Shown: positions 16,332 through 25,183 of the stretch, piece by piece | Numbering within the stretch: position 1 is the first letter of the stretch | How the letters are laid out: each line of letters opens with the position of its first letter | NCBI GenBank assembly: GCA_015152465.1 | Contig: SUTX01000010.1 | Location: 1 to 64,000 of the forward strand | Length of the DNA: 64,000 nucleotides | Direction of reading: 5' to 3' | DNA from: Cyanobacteria bacterium SIG31 | GTDB lineage: Bacteria > Cyanobacteriota > Vampirovibrionia > Gastranaerophilales > Gastranaerophilaceae | Program-made: the position numbers and the translations under genes | The notes under the pieces: model-generated | Seen by the model: only the letters and a program-made list of their open reading frames with translations | Databases searched by the model: none | Told to the model about the DNA's origin: nothing

Positions 16332-18554
16332 GTGAACAATATTGGTGCAAATATCAATAATAATGATTGGTTAAAACAAAAGCAACCAAGTTTTAAAAAC
16401 ATTCCAGCAACACAAATTTCTGCTGAGAATATTGTTCCTGAAGTTCAAATTCCAGATATTTATACAAATTCTATGCCTACAGAAGCCCCAAAAACACTTG
16501 TAGAAAAAGTAAAACAAGTTGATATGTTTGGAGCTGTATATCCTTGGTTAGAAACACCATTATTGATGGGTGGTACTTGTTTGGCTTTATCTAAAGGCCT
16601 TGATGCTTATACCCATGCCTGCGGTGGAGAATACGAAAAGAGTGTTCTCGGAAAAATTACAAAATTTGGTGATAATATTCAAAATTCAAAATTTGTACAA
16701 AGCACTCCAGTTCAAAAAGTTTTAGGTTGGTTTGACAGTGGCATTACAAATACCAAAAAACTTTTAAACAAAAGTAGTTTATACAGATCTGTTACTGATA
16801 GAAATATGTGGACTAGACCTGAAAAGGCAACTGGTAAAAGTGAAATGATTACTCAAGAAGTCAGAATTATAGAGGACTTCAATAGAATTACAGAAAAACT
16901 TCGTTTAAATTCTGATGGTGTACCAGCACTTAAAGACTTAGGATTAGACAGGGCAGAAAAAGCTTTCATAAAAGATCTTAAAACAAGTTTAGGCAATAGT
17001 TATATGGAGGACATTGCGTCTCAAGCAATTCAATTGAGAAGACTTAACATAACTGAAGAATCTCAAATAATTGAGATTATTAGTAAAGGAGAAACCAAGA
17101 ATAAAATATTAGAAGCTTTAGGTCTTACCGCTGACGATGTTGCGAAAATCAGACTTAACCCTGAAGAAAGTGTTCAAAAAGTTCGTGATGCTGTCAGAAA
17201 AGTCGGTAATAAAGTAAGAATAGGCGAAGGTCATTATAATCTATTGGGACCTATTCAGCCACTAGAAAGAACTATTAGCTGTGATCAGGTTGGAAACAGA
17301 TTAACAAGTATTATTGACGGTGCTAAAACTAAAACAGGTAAATTCTTTGCGAAATTTATACAAAAAGTACATAGAGGTTTTACTTTTGGTGGTGGCAAAC
17401 TTGGTATGTGTTTATTTATAGCACCATCATTTGTTATGATGATGAAAAACCTTAAAAAAGCTGATTCAGATCAAAAAGTCGGAACAGTTGCCAATGGTGT
17501 GATTGAGGCTATCTCTTGGGCATTTACATTCCCACTTGCAATTGCATCTACTTACGCAATTGGCGGTATGAAACATGCCGGAATGACCCCAGAAAAAGTT
17601 AAAATGCTTCATGATAGAACTGCAGCTTTCAATAAAAAAGTAGCAGAGGGAGCTTTTGCAGACAAAGCAGCTTATGATAAAGCTTATAAAAGATTAATGT
17701 TAGAAAGAAAAGCTCTTACAAGAGTTAAAAAACAAAACTTATTCGCAAAAACAATGCGCAAAATAGCTAATTTCTTCTACTGTGACTTAAATACAGTAAA
17801 AAGCTACAAAGGTTCTAACTTTATAATGAATAAAATAAGACAAATTCCAAACTTCTTTAGACATCTTGGATGTGAACCTGTAAGATTCATTTTAGCAATG
17901 TTTGTAATAGAAAGTTTCTTACGCAATATTGTCATAAAAGGCTCTAAAGCAATCTTCGGTAACCACTATGACCATTATAAAGAAGAAGAATACGAAACAA
18001 AGAAAAAAGAACAAAAGAAATTTACGCAACAAGATTTACAACAAAGACTCTATACAGCTCAGGCAAGAAAAATGATGCCAGCACAAGCAACACAAAAAAA
18101 TAACTCTCAGCAAGTTAACGTACCTGCATCAGTATTCCCTACTGTAGAACAAGAAAATAATTTACCAGAGCAGGATAAAACCGCTACTAAAGAAATTGTA
18201 GAAACACAAAAAGTAACTCCAGAAGAAAACAAAGAAGTAAATGTTCCAAAAGTAGAACAAGTGCAAGAACAAAAAGAAGAAAAATATATTCCTAATGAAG
18301 AACAATTCATAGCACAAGCACCAAAAACTGAAAAAAGAGATAACTATACTTACATCCCATCTTCAGAAAGTGCGTTCACAAAACAAAACAAAGAAAAAGA
18401 AGAATTCAAAGTTAACAAATACATCCCAGCACAAACTGCAGCTAATTTCGTTAAAACCTTTGATAATTCAGGATTAGATGGAGCTTTAAGACGTGCTGAA
18501 CGTGCAGAACAAAGAGCTATTCAAATACTAGCTGGCCATTTTAATGGTGTCTAG
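16332..18554 (+). CDS. Large membrane-associated unknown protein with PSFKN N-terminus
   Basis: A 740-residue protein starting at GTG 16332 (AAAGG upstream). The polar start with QPSFKNIP belongs to the aromatic-basic style seen in other unknowns here. Hydrophobic segments lie near residues 75-95 (LLMGGTCLALSKG), 355-375 (LGMCLFIAPSFVMMM), 385-415 and 510-530, which suggests a multi-pass or hairpin membrane protein. The long Gln/Lys/Glu-rich tail (from about 560) is disordered. It lies alone, 107 bases before motA, and could be linked to it only by position. No enzymatic motif is recognised. There is no signal peptide. Confidence 0.6.
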   Translation: MNNIGANINNNDWLKQKQPSFKNIPATQISAENIVPEVQIPDIYTNSMPTEAPKTLVEKVKQVDMFGAVYPWLETPLLMGGTCLALSKGLDAYTHACGGEYEKSVLGKITKFGDNIQNSKFVQSTPVQKVLGWFDSGITNTKKLLNKSSLYRSVTDRNMWTRPEKATGKSEMITQEVRIIEDFNRITEKLRLNSDGVPALKDLGLDRAEKAFIKDLKTSLGNSYMEDIASQAIQLRRLNITEESQIIEIISKGETKNKILEALGLTADDVAKIRLNPEESVQKVRDAVRKVGNKVRIGEGHYNLLGPIQPLERTISCDQVGNRLTSIIDGAKTKTGKFFAKFIQKVHRGFTFGGGKLGMCLFIAPSFVMMMKNLKKADSDQKVGTVANGVIEAISWAFTFPLAIASTYAIGGMKHAGMTPEKVKMLHDRTAAFNKKVAEGAFADKAAYDKAYKRLMLERKALTRVKKQNLFAKTMRKIANFFYCDLNTVKSYKGSNFIMNKIRQIPNFFRHLGCEPVRFILAMFVIESFLRNIVIKGSKAIFGNHYDHYKEEEYETKKKEQKKFTQQDLQQRLYTAQARKMMPAQATQKNNSQQVNVPASVFPTVEQENNLPEQDKTATKEIVETQKVTPEENKEVNVPKVEQVQEQKEEKYIPNEEQFIAQAPKTEKRDNYTYIPSSESAFTKQNKEKEEFKVNKYIPAQTAANFVKTFDNSGLDGALRRAERAEQRAIQILAGHFNGV

Positions 18555-18660
18555 AGCTTTCATCCACTTTTCTTAGCCTGCAAATACTATATTTAAAGGA
18601 TTTAAAACTAATAAAAATATAGTTTAATAAGGTGAGAATAGTATACAATCGGAGATAGTT

Positions 18661-19425
18661 ATGGATATATTTGCAGTCATAGGTATGTTTCTTGGTATTG
18701 GCTTAATCCTAGTAGGGCAAGCTATGGAAGGTGGAAACATTGGACAGTTATTACAAATCACAGCAGCATTTATCGTTCTTGGTGGTACAACAGGAGCTAT
18801 TGTTCTAAGCTTCCCTGCTCCAACATTAAAATCTGCAATTTCAATGCTTCATGACGTATTTTTCCCTCCAAAATCTGATTTCAGTGCATTAATTACAGAA
18901 ATTGGTGGCTTCGCTACAAAAGCAAGAAAAGAAGGGATTATTGCTCTTGAAAAAGAAGCAAATAACGCATCAGATCCTTTATTAACACTAGGATTAGGAG
19001 CTGTCGCCGATGGTACAGACCCAACATTGGTTAGAGATATGATGGAAAACCAAATTGAACAATTAGAAAACAAAGTTAATAACGCAGCAAAAGTATACGA
19101 ATCTTTCGGTGGTTATTCTCCAACACTTGGTATCATTGGTGCGGTTATGGGGCTTATTCAAGTTATGCAAAACCTTTCTGATCCTTCAAAACTTGGGGCA
19201 GGTATTGCAGTTGCATTCGTAGCAACAATTTATGGTTTGTTTGCTGCAAACTTAGTTATGATTCCTCTTGGAACAAGAATTAAGTTTATTTATCAGAATG
19301 TTTTCTTATACAAGAACATGATTCTTGAAGGCGTTTTATCTATTCAAGCTGGCGAAAGCCCTGTTTTGATTGAAAGAAAATTACGTTCATTTATATTAGA
19401 AGAAAATACGGAAGCTCAACACTAA
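18661..19425 (+). CDS. motA: MotA-type proton channel subunit
   Basis: A 254-residue membrane protein with four helices: two near the N-terminus and two around residues 150-210. The second pair contains the conserved SPTLGIIGAVMGLI proline region and AVAFVATIYGLFAANLVMIPLG. The cytoplasmic loop has the charged RDMMENQIEQLENK stretch that in MotA interacts with the rotor. It forms the stator channel with MotB, which overlaps it as TAATG. A TACAAT box and GGAG lie upstream. No other flagellar gene is in the window, so the machine it drives is not shown here. Confidence 0.92.
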   Translation: MDIFAVIGMFLGIGLILVGQAMEGGNIGQLLQITAAFIVLGGTTGAIVLSFPAPTLKSAISMLHDVFFPPKSDFSALITEIGGFATKARKEGIIALEKEANNASDPLLTLGLGAVADGTDPTLVRDMMENQIEQLENKVNNAAKVYESFGGYSPTLGIIGAVMGLIQVMQNLSDPSKLGAGIAVAFVATIYGLFAANLVMIPLGTRIKFIYQNVFLYKNMILEGVLSIQAGESPVLIERKLRSFILEENTEAQH

Positions 19426-20492
19426 TGGCTAAGAAAAAACATAAACACGAAGAACATGAAAACTTAGAAAGATGGCTCGTCTCCTATGGAGACTTTATCA
19501 CTTTGCTTTTTGCAACTTTTGTTGTTTTATATGCATTAGCACAAGTTGACGCAACAGATTTTGCTAAACTAGAAGAATCTTTAAAGCATGCTTTCAGCCA
19601 AAATACATTATTTGAAGGTCAACAAGCTATAATGGACGGAAGTGATTCTTTATTTGATCAACAACAAGCAAATTCTTTTATACCATCTCTTATGGTCGAA
19701 TACATAAGTCCAAAATATGAAGATGATTCTTTTAAAGAAATTGATTCAGAAATAAAAGAGCTTACACAAATGGGTGAGTTAGATGGTATCAGTTCCAAAA
19801 TTACTGATAAAGGATTGCTACTAACTTTTGATGAAAAATATCTTTTTGCACCTGCTTCAGCATACCTTGACAGAAGTGCAAAAAAATTACTTGATAAAGT
19901 TGGTGTTTTAATATGTAAAAAATTTGTTCTTCACCATATGATTGTTGAAGGACATACAGATAGCTTGGCTATGAAAAGCACTCAATATCCATCAAACTGG
20001 GAATTATCCGGAGCGAGGGCTTGCTCGGTAGTTAGATATTTAATAGATAGGTTCAAATTTTCACCGTCATTATTTTCTGCGGTTGGTTACGCAGATACAA
20101 GACCTTTGGAAACCTCTATTTCTCCAAAAGATCCAGTAAACAGACGTGTTGAAATTTTAATCCTTAAAAATAAATACAAAAACCAATTTGGAGCAAAAAA
20201 TGATTTCACGCTAAATCTGTCTAAAGCACAACAAGATGAAATCCAAAGACAAAGAGCAGAGATAATAAAAACTGTTGAAGGAGATTCCATTTCTCTTGCT
20301 GCAAGAAAGTTACTTGAAGACAATAAAAAGCGTATCGCAAAACAAAAAAGTGAAAAGCTATCAAAAAGAAATATGGAACTCTATGTAAACATAGAGGATG
20401 AAAACGCAGGCAAAAATAACATGCCAAAAATAGAAAAACGGGTGATTAAGTTAAATACCAATATTCCTGAAGATGAGGACTTTGGACTATGA
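19425..20492 (+). CDS. motB: MotB-type stator subunit with OmpA-like domain
   Basis: A 355-residue protein. A basic N-terminus (MAKKKHKHEEHE) precedes one transmembrane helix holding WLVSYGDFITLLFATFVVL, with Asp23 as the expected proton carrier. The C-terminal OmpA-like peptidoglycan-binding domain (about residues 165-250) shows VEGHTDSLA, NWELSGARA and NRRVEILIL. A charged tail of about 100 residues after it is longer than in many MotB proteins and is rich in Lys/Arg/Glu. It is translated with motA and overlaps the next gene by ATGA, which suggests a three-gene stator operon. Confidence 0.92.
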   Translation: MAKKKHKHEEHENLERWLVSYGDFITLLFATFVVLYALAQVDATDFAKLEESLKHAFSQNTLFEGQQAIMDGSDSLFDQQQANSFIPSLMVEYISPKYEDDSFKEIDSEIKELTQMGELDGISSKITDKGLLLTFDEKYLFAPASAYLDRSAKKLLDKVGVLICKKFVLHHMIVEGHTDSLAMKSTQYPSNWELSGARACSVVRYLIDRFKFSPSLFSAVGYADTRPLETSISPKDPVNRRVEILILKNKYKNQFGAKNDFTLNLSKAQQDEIQRQRAEIIKTVEGDSISLAARKLLEDNKKRIAKQKSEKLSKRNMELYVNIEDENAGKNNMPKIEKRVIKLNTNIPEDEDFGL

Positions 20493-21091
20493 TAACCCAC
20501 ACTGTCGGACTGTCATTGGGACCAACTTCTGCTATAGAAAGCGGTGTTGCTGTTCGTGAAATTTCCTCTGGGAAGTTAATATATTTAGATAAATTATTTT
20601 CAATGAATGATATATCATTATTTTTTGAAAATTACCCATCACTAAAAAATTCAGTTATTTGCATTTCATTACCTTGGGATAACACGATGCTTGAAGGAAA
20701 ATGGCGAGTACAATCAAAAGCTTACCAATTAATTAACACTCTTGGCAACTTCCCAAATACTGACAATTGGACACAACGGTTTTCAAATAGAGGATGTGAC
20801 TTATTTTCTCAACTAAAAGAAAATTGTGCAAACATTTATAGGTTTGAAGTGTATCTAACCCGACAAAAATTAAATCTTTATTCTAATTTCAAAGAACGCT
20901 CTTCTGCTGATTGCAAATTTTTACAAAACACTCTTAGAAACGAATTTGGATTTGATGAACTTCCTCTGAATATGATGCCAGTAGCTCAATTAGAAGCTAT
21001 TTTAGGCACAGTACTAGCTGAAGAACATTTAAAAGGTCGAACTACAAACATTTTTAAATTTAAAAATCTTGATGTAATAAACCTGATTTAA
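20489..21091 (+). CDS. Unknown protein, possible degenerate RNase H-like fold
   Basis: A 200-residue protein whose ATG overlaps the motB stop (ATGA), so it is translationally coupled to the stator genes. The opening HTVGLSLGPTSAIESGVAV, then LIYLDKLF and VICISLPWDN, follow the strand order of RNase H-like folds of the DUF429 kind. The acidic residues expected at the first strand (usually a G-x-D) and in the later strand (I-D-x-P) are replaced by Ser, so nuclease activity is unlikely. There is no membrane segment. Function unknown; the tight coupling makes a motor-related role worth testing. Confidence 0.55.
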   Translation: MITHTVGLSLGPTSAIESGVAVREISSGKLIYLDKLFSMNDISLFFENYPSLKNSVICISLPWDNTMLEGKWRVQSKAYQLINTLGNFPNTDNWTQRFSNRGCDLFSQLKENCANIYRFEVYLTRQKLNLYSNFKERSSADCKFLQNTLRNEFGFDELPLNMMPVAQLEAILGTVLAEEHLKGRTTNIFKFKNLDVINLI

Positions 21092-21213
21092 TTATATATA
21101 TATTTATGCTAATATTCTTGTAAATATTTGTAAAAAAAAGCCAACACAAAAGCAAAATATTTTTTTTACAAACGTTTAGTGAGTGTATCGATATATTTTG
21201 AAAGGAATTTAAA

Positions 21214-22347
21214 ATGACAGCTATTCCAGCAATTGAAGCAAGCAAACTTGCAAAAAACCAATCAAATTACAATGCAGTAAAAATTCAAATTAACAATCCT
21301 ATATCAAATATTCCAGAAGGTTTTTCTCCTGAAGAAAAAGATAATGGTATTTATAATGCTGTAAATATTGAAGTTAATCGACCAATGGTTAACGTTATTC
21401 CAAAAACTTATAATTATCCTAACGCTAAGAGTATAGTAACAAGCAATTACGCTGGAATGTATACTGCAAATTTCCCAAACTTGCCAGTATTGCCAGTCGC
21501 ATACCAAACCAATTTAATAAATAATCGAACTTTTGTAAACGCAGAAATTGGGCTTGAGCCAAAAGGAGAAACCCCTGAAAAAAAGTCTAAAATCCCTGCT
21601 CCCAATGTAACAACAGAGGAAGCAGAAAAAAATCTTACTTTCAAGAGTCAGCCCCAAGTAACAATAATCCCTCCAAAGGAAATAAAACCGGAAATTGACG
21701 CTAACGACGTTGCTTTAGATTTGGCATCAAAAGATTATGACAAACAAGCTCAAAGAATGGAAGAAATTGCTAAAATAGCAATGGAAAGCCCTGAAAAAGC
21801 AACTGAATACTTAGTAACAGAAATCTTTTCAGAACTTGTTAACATAACAAATGCTGATACAACTAAATTGGAAGCCCCTAGTGAAAAACAAATAGAAACT
21901 AGAAAACAAATTATAATAAATGAATTAGTAAAAGAAGAAGCAAAGAAAAACAATCAAGATGTAAATAAAATTGAACTTCCATTCAATTTAACAAAAAAAG
22001 AAATGTTAGAAGCTGCTCAACTTTCACCAATGGAACAAGCTGAAAGAAACAAAGAATACTCTCTATATACAATGGCAATCCTAACAAAAGTCTATATTAA
22101 TGAAGTAGAAAACAAATCGGGTAACATTGTTCCTTTAACAGATTTACCAGGGATATCAACTGTAGTAGATACTTTGAGATACAATGAAAATCCTAGCATT
22201 AAAATTGCAGCAATCGACTCTTTAAGATATATCCAAAGACCAGAATACAATGAAGAATTAGCATCAATCTTTGGAATAGTTGCAAACGATGAGAATCCGC
22301 TTGTAGCAAGAGCCGCTACATTAGCACTTAATAGTATCAGTAAATAA
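21214..22347 (+). CDS. Unknown protein with duplicated YNAV motif and HEAT-like C-terminus
   Basis: A 377-residue protein with AAAGGA before its ATG. Two copies of a short motif lie in the N-terminal 60 residues: NYNAVKIQINNPISNIPE and IYNAVNIEVNRPMVNVIPK. A Pro/Lys-rich linker follows, then helical segments from about residue 170. The last 70 residues (VDTLRYNENPSIKIAAIDSL and DENPLVARAATLAL) look like HEAT or Armadillo-type helix pairs used in protein binding. There is no signal or membrane segment. It ends at a clear bidirectional terminator. The family is not recognised. Confidence 0.6.
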   Translation: MTAIPAIEASKLAKNQSNYNAVKIQINNPISNIPEGFSPEEKDNGIYNAVNIEVNRPMVNVIPKTYNYPNAKSIVTSNYAGMYTANFPNLPVLPVAYQTNLINNRTFVNAEIGLEPKGETPEKKSKIPAPNVTTEEAEKNLTFKSQPQVTIIPPKEIKPEIDANDVALDLASKDYDKQAQRMEEIAKIAMESPEKATEYLVTEIFSELVNITNADTTKLEAPSEKQIETRKQIIINELVKEEAKKNNQDVNKIELPFNLTKKEMLEAAQLSPMEQAERNKEYSLYTMAILTKVYINEVENKSGNIVPLTDLPGISTVVDTLRYNENPSIKIAAIDSLRYIQRPEYNEELASIFGIVANDENPLVARAATLALNSISK

Positions 22348-22357
22348 TAAAAAAAAG

Positions 22358-22376
22358 AGGAACCTTAAAGGTTCCT
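22358..22376. terminator. Bidirectional terminator between convergent genes
   Basis: A 7-bp stem AGGAACC/GGTTCCT with loop TTAAA is flanked by A-runs on the left and T-runs on the right. It can terminate the plus-strand gene ending at 22347 and the minus-strand gene ending at 22382. Confidence 0.9.
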
Positions 22377-22381
22377 TTTTT

Positions 22382-22900
22382 TTATTTATTTTGTGGATTA
22401 CAGCCAAAATTTTTATATAAATGAGCTCTTGTCACTGGATGAGAGTCATGATATCTTTTACGTCCCTCTTTTTTCATTTGTTTTAATGTTCTTCTTTGTT
22501 CTCTTGTAAGTATAGACTCAAATTCTTTCATATTAGCTTTTCTGATAGATTGAGCTTTATTTTCTAAGATTTTCAATTCTGCATCAATTACAGCTAACTT
22601 TTCTTCTTGCATTTGAACAGCCATTCTAGAACGACGAATCATTTCAGCTTCTTGCTTCTTTGCTCGAATTTGTTCTACAATTGGAGCTAATTTTTCATGA
22701 CCTTTTTTTCTTATATCACGAGCTTTAAGCTTTTGAACCTCTGTCAAATTAAGTCTTTTCTCAAATGCTAAATCTCTATTCATTCTATGTTCTTGTATTC
22801 TTTTTTGATTTTCTGAAACATTGGCAGGTTTAGCTTGTTCAACTGCATTTGCAGAAAGCATTATACTTAATACACTCACTAATACTAGTAATTTTTTCAT
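22382..22900 (-). CDS. Periplasmic LTXXQ (Spy/CpxP-like) protein
   Basis: A 172-residue protein. The ATG at 22900 follows AGAGGTG and gives the signal peptide MKKLLVLVSVLSIMLSANA. The mature part is almost all helix and very basic, with LNLTEVQKLKA and ILTREQRRTLKQM as two copies of the LTxxQ-type motif. Spy and CpxP are periplasmic chaperones or feedback sensors of envelope stress, and this protein has the same size and architecture. It lies 11 bases downstream of an ECF sigma gene, so it is probably a target and feedback partner of that module. Confidence 0.8.
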   Translation of the reverse strand: MKKLLVLVSVLSIMLSANAVEQAKPANVSENQKRIQEHRMNRDLAFEKRLNLTEVQKLKARDIRKKGHEKLAPIVEQIRAKKQEAEMIRRSRMAVQMQEEKLAVIDAELKILENKAQSIRKANMKEFESILTREQRRTLKQMKKEGRKRYHDSHPVTRAHLYKNFGCNPQNK

Positions 22901-22910
22901 AAACACCTCT

Positions 22911-23408
22911 CTATAATAAATCTTCTAATTGCTCTGCTAACTCTTTTTTTGCATTATATATTCTCGACTTTATTGTACCTAACGGACATCTCAGCTTTTT
23001 GGCAGCTTCTTCGTAGGTATAACCATATATTTCACATAATAAGACGGCTTCTCTTAACTTCGGCCTTAAAGATTCTACTGCATTAATAATTCGCGTCTGT
23101 CGTTCAGCTGCAACCATTAATTCTTCGGGCACTTTTTTCTTATCTGAAACCATATTCAAAACCAATTCATCAGATGTTGTACTTTGAGAATTTCTAAAAC
23201 CGGCAGACTTAAGATAATCTTTTGAAACATTCTTTGCAACAGTACTTATCCAACTCTTAAAACTACCTCGTTCCTCATACTTGTCAGAATTTTTCCAAGC
23301 CTTAATGTAAACCTCTTGTTCAAGGTCCTCATTATCTTGCTTGGTTATCAACCTAATTATATTCTTCACGTTTTGTTTATTTGATTTTATCAGTTCGTTA
23401 AAATTCAT
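22911..23408 (-). CDS. ECF-type RNA polymerase sigma factor
   Basis: A 165-residue sigma-70 family protein of the extracytoplasmic-function class. Region 2 is at about residues 25-75 (DLEQEVYIKAWKN, GSFKSWISTVAKN) and region 4 at about 110-160 with AVLLCEIYGYTYEEAAKKL and GTIKSRIYNAKKEL. It directs polymerase to stress promoters. Its start overlaps the end of the upstream anti-sigma gene, so the two are co-translated; the LTXXQ gene follows. No promoter copy for self-activation was identified by eye. Confidence 0.93.
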   Translation of the reverse strand: MNFNELIKSNKQNVKNIIRLITKQDNEDLEQEVYIKAWKNSDKYEERGSFKSWISTVAKNVSKDYLKSAGFRNSQSTTSDELVLNMVSDKKKVPEELMVAAERQTRIINAVESLRPKLREAVLLCEIYGYTYEEAAKKLRCPLGTIKSRIYNAKKELAEQLEDLL

Positions 23409-23751
23409 CGTCCACCACTAAAAGTCCATATGAGTCAACAGGAAAGCCTAAATCTTCAGCAGTTAATGTTTCACCATACATCAATGCATCAACCAGATCA
23501 GTATCATTAGTCATGACTCCTAAAGATGTACTAAAGAATATTAAACATAGAGCAACGCATACAGCTTTAACTTTCCGAACTTTCTTTGCTTGTAATCTAT
23601 AATGAAATTTAACTTCACCTAATAGCTCAGAAACTTTTTGCATTTTTTGGTGTTCTCTTCGACATTCTTCACATTCTTCAAGATGTTTCTGTAATGTCTC
23701 TTCATCAGAAAACACAAACAAGCCTTCATATTTTGAACATTTGTTTTCCAT
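23398..23751 (-). CDS. Anti-sigma factor with zinc-finger-like N-terminus and one TM helix
   Basis: A 117-residue protein. HLEECEEC (His-x3-Cys-x2-Cys) is the zinc-binding anti-sigma motif that holds ECF sigma factors inactive. One membrane helix follows (about residues 62-80, AVCVALCLIFFSTSLGV), then a short periplasmic tail of about 35 residues. The gene is upstream of the sigma gene it probably controls and overlaps it by 11 bases; most systems have the sigma gene first. The small periplasmic tail suggests that sensing depends on a partner, perhaps the LTXXQ protein. Confidence 0.85.
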   Translation of the reverse strand: MENKCSKYEGLFVFSDEETLQKHLEECEECRREHQKMQKVSELLGEVKFHYRLQAKKVRKVKAVCVALCLIFFSTSLGVMTNDTDLVDALMYGETLTAEDLGFPVDSYGLLVVDDEF

Positions 23752-23805
23752 ATCTTGTTACCTCTTATAACACTATAACGAAATTTAAAACAAATTTGTT
23801 CAAAT

Positions 23806-24153
23806 TTAATCGTTATGACCGAAAACTTTTTTCATTCTGTCTTCTAATGCAAAAGGAGAAACATCAGATTCATCAATCTTGCGTTCCCAATTAATATATA
23901 TTTGGTCTCCAGTTTGATGTTCAAGAGCGTACTCTGGTATATCAGAGACATGATCAATACCTCTACGAAATATCTTCATATTTATAAGACGAGGATCTTT
24001 TTTTGACTCTGCTAAAGACACAAATACATCCTGCTTCTCTGCGATTGAATTTAATACAGGTAAATTTTTAAAATTCATACCACGATTTCTAATACTTTTT
24101 GCAACTTCAATTCTTGAAGGTGAAAACAAACCAACAATTGCTTTTATTGACAT
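23806..24153 (-). CDS. Conserved-looking unknown protein (115 residues)
   Basis: The ATG at 24153 follows AAGGAG; the frame extending to 24204 has no signal. The sequence (MSIKAIVGLFSPSRIEVAKS at the start, then IRNRGMNFKNLPVLN) is soluble, with no membrane or signal segment and a basic pI. It ends 54 bases before the anti-sigma start and is in the same orientation, so it may be in the same transcript. I do not recognise the family. Confidence 0.6.
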   Translation of the reverse strand: MSIKAIVGLFSPSRIEVAKSIRNRGMNFKNLPVLNSIAEKQDVFVSLAESKKDPRLINMKIFRRGIDHVSDIPEYALEHQTGDQIYINWERKIDESDVSPFALEDRMKKVFGHND

Positions 24154-24233
24154 AACACATACTCCTTTTCCCTTGATATTAATACAAATCATCTCTTCGT
24201 GCAAGTTAATCTATGTGCATAACACAAAAAAAA

Positions 24234-24258
24234 GACCTTGTGTATTGTAACCAAGGCC
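24234..24258 (-). terminator. Second terminator downstream of the SDR gene
   Basis: On the minus strand, stem GGCCTTG/CAAGGTC (one G-U pair) with an 11-base loop is followed by eight T. It lies about 60 bases beyond another hairpin and before the gene starting at 24153, giving a double stop for transcription coming from the secretion operon. Confidence 0.75.
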
Positions 24259-24314
24259 TGTCCGTTTAAATAAGAAGAGAGAGCTTTATATTTATATAAA
24301 AAAAACAACAAAAA

Positions 24315-24343
24315 AATATTTGCTATATTTAATAGCAAATATT
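24315..24343 (-). terminator. Terminator of the secretion/SDR operon
   Basis: A perfect 12-bp stem (24315-24326 with 24332-24343) with loop ATTTA, and a run of T on the minus strand. It lies 22 bases after the SDR stop codon, so it ends the leftward operon that begins near 31280. Confidence 0.75.
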
Positions 24344-24364
24344 ACAAAATTGTTACATTTATAA

Positions 24365-25183
24365 TTAACGCATTCGCATTTTCAATCCATATCTTATCAA
24401 AGAATTTATTAATTTTTGAGGCAACTTAGACACCATATGTGCACAGAAAGCGTCTTTACCTACTGTATAAGTTAATCTTGGATTTTTTAAAGCATCAGCT
24501 TTTAAAATAACCTCTACTACTTTGTCAGCTTCAAGACCTTTAGACTCATTCTTTTTAGCATTTCTAGCAATAAATTCCATTTCTTTTTCATATCCACTAC
24601 AGAAACGCATAGATTCGGTATTTTCTCTTATTGATTTTTCCCAAAGCGGAGTACAAATCACTCCAGGCTTAATTGAAACAACCTTAATATTACGTTTATT
24701 TTCTATCGCAAATGTATTGAAAAATATATCTAACGCTCTTTTTGAAGCACAGTACGGTGAAATAAAAGGAAAAATCGCATAACTTGCCATAGAGCTAATA
24801 TTTATAATTTTTCCATTATCAAGCAACTCTACCAAGCCTTGTGATAATTCCAAATGCCCAAAAACATTAACATTAAACTGCCTACGAACTTCATCTAATG
24901 GCAATTTCTCAACAGGGCCAGCAACAACACAACCCGCAATATTAATAAGCGTATCAACTTTAGTTGTTTTAGATTTTATAAATGTTACAGCATCTTTTAT
25001 AGATTCTGGTTTCGCATAATCGACATAAAAAGCTTTTATATTTTCTGATATTGCTTCTAATTCTTTACACTTTTCCTCTGAACGATACCCCGCAAACACA
25101 ATATTATTTTTAGCCAAAATTTCTGCAAGTTTTCTACCAATTCCAGAAGTTGCACCTGTAAGCACATATACTTTATTATCCAT
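24365..25183 (-). CDS. Short-chain dehydrogenase/reductase (SDR)
   Basis: A 272-residue Rossmann-fold oxidoreductase. The ATG at 25183 follows GAGG at good spacing. TGATSGIGRKLAE is the cofactor-binding TGxxxGxG loop; NIAGCVVAGP stands in the NNAG position; the catalytic set is Ser in INISSMASY and SPYCASKRAL (Tyr-x3-Lys). All catalytic residues are present. The substrate is not shown; the sequence most resembles classical SDRs acting on lipids or secondary alcohols. It is the last gene of the operon and overlaps the upstream 92-residue gene by eight bases. Confidence 0.9.
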   Translation of the reverse strand: MDNKVYVLTGATSGIGRKLAEILAKNNIVFAGYRSEEKCKELEAISENIKAFYVDYAKPESIKDAVTFIKSKTTKVDTLINIAGCVVAGPVEKLPLDEVRRQFNVNVFGHLELSQGLVELLDNGKIINISSMASYAIFPFISPYCASKRALDIFFNTFAIENKRNIKVVSIKPGVICTPLWEKSIRENTESMRFCSGYEKEMEFIARNAKKNESKGLEADKVVEVILKADALKNPRLTYTVGKDAFCAHMVSKLPQKLINSLIRYGLKMRMR

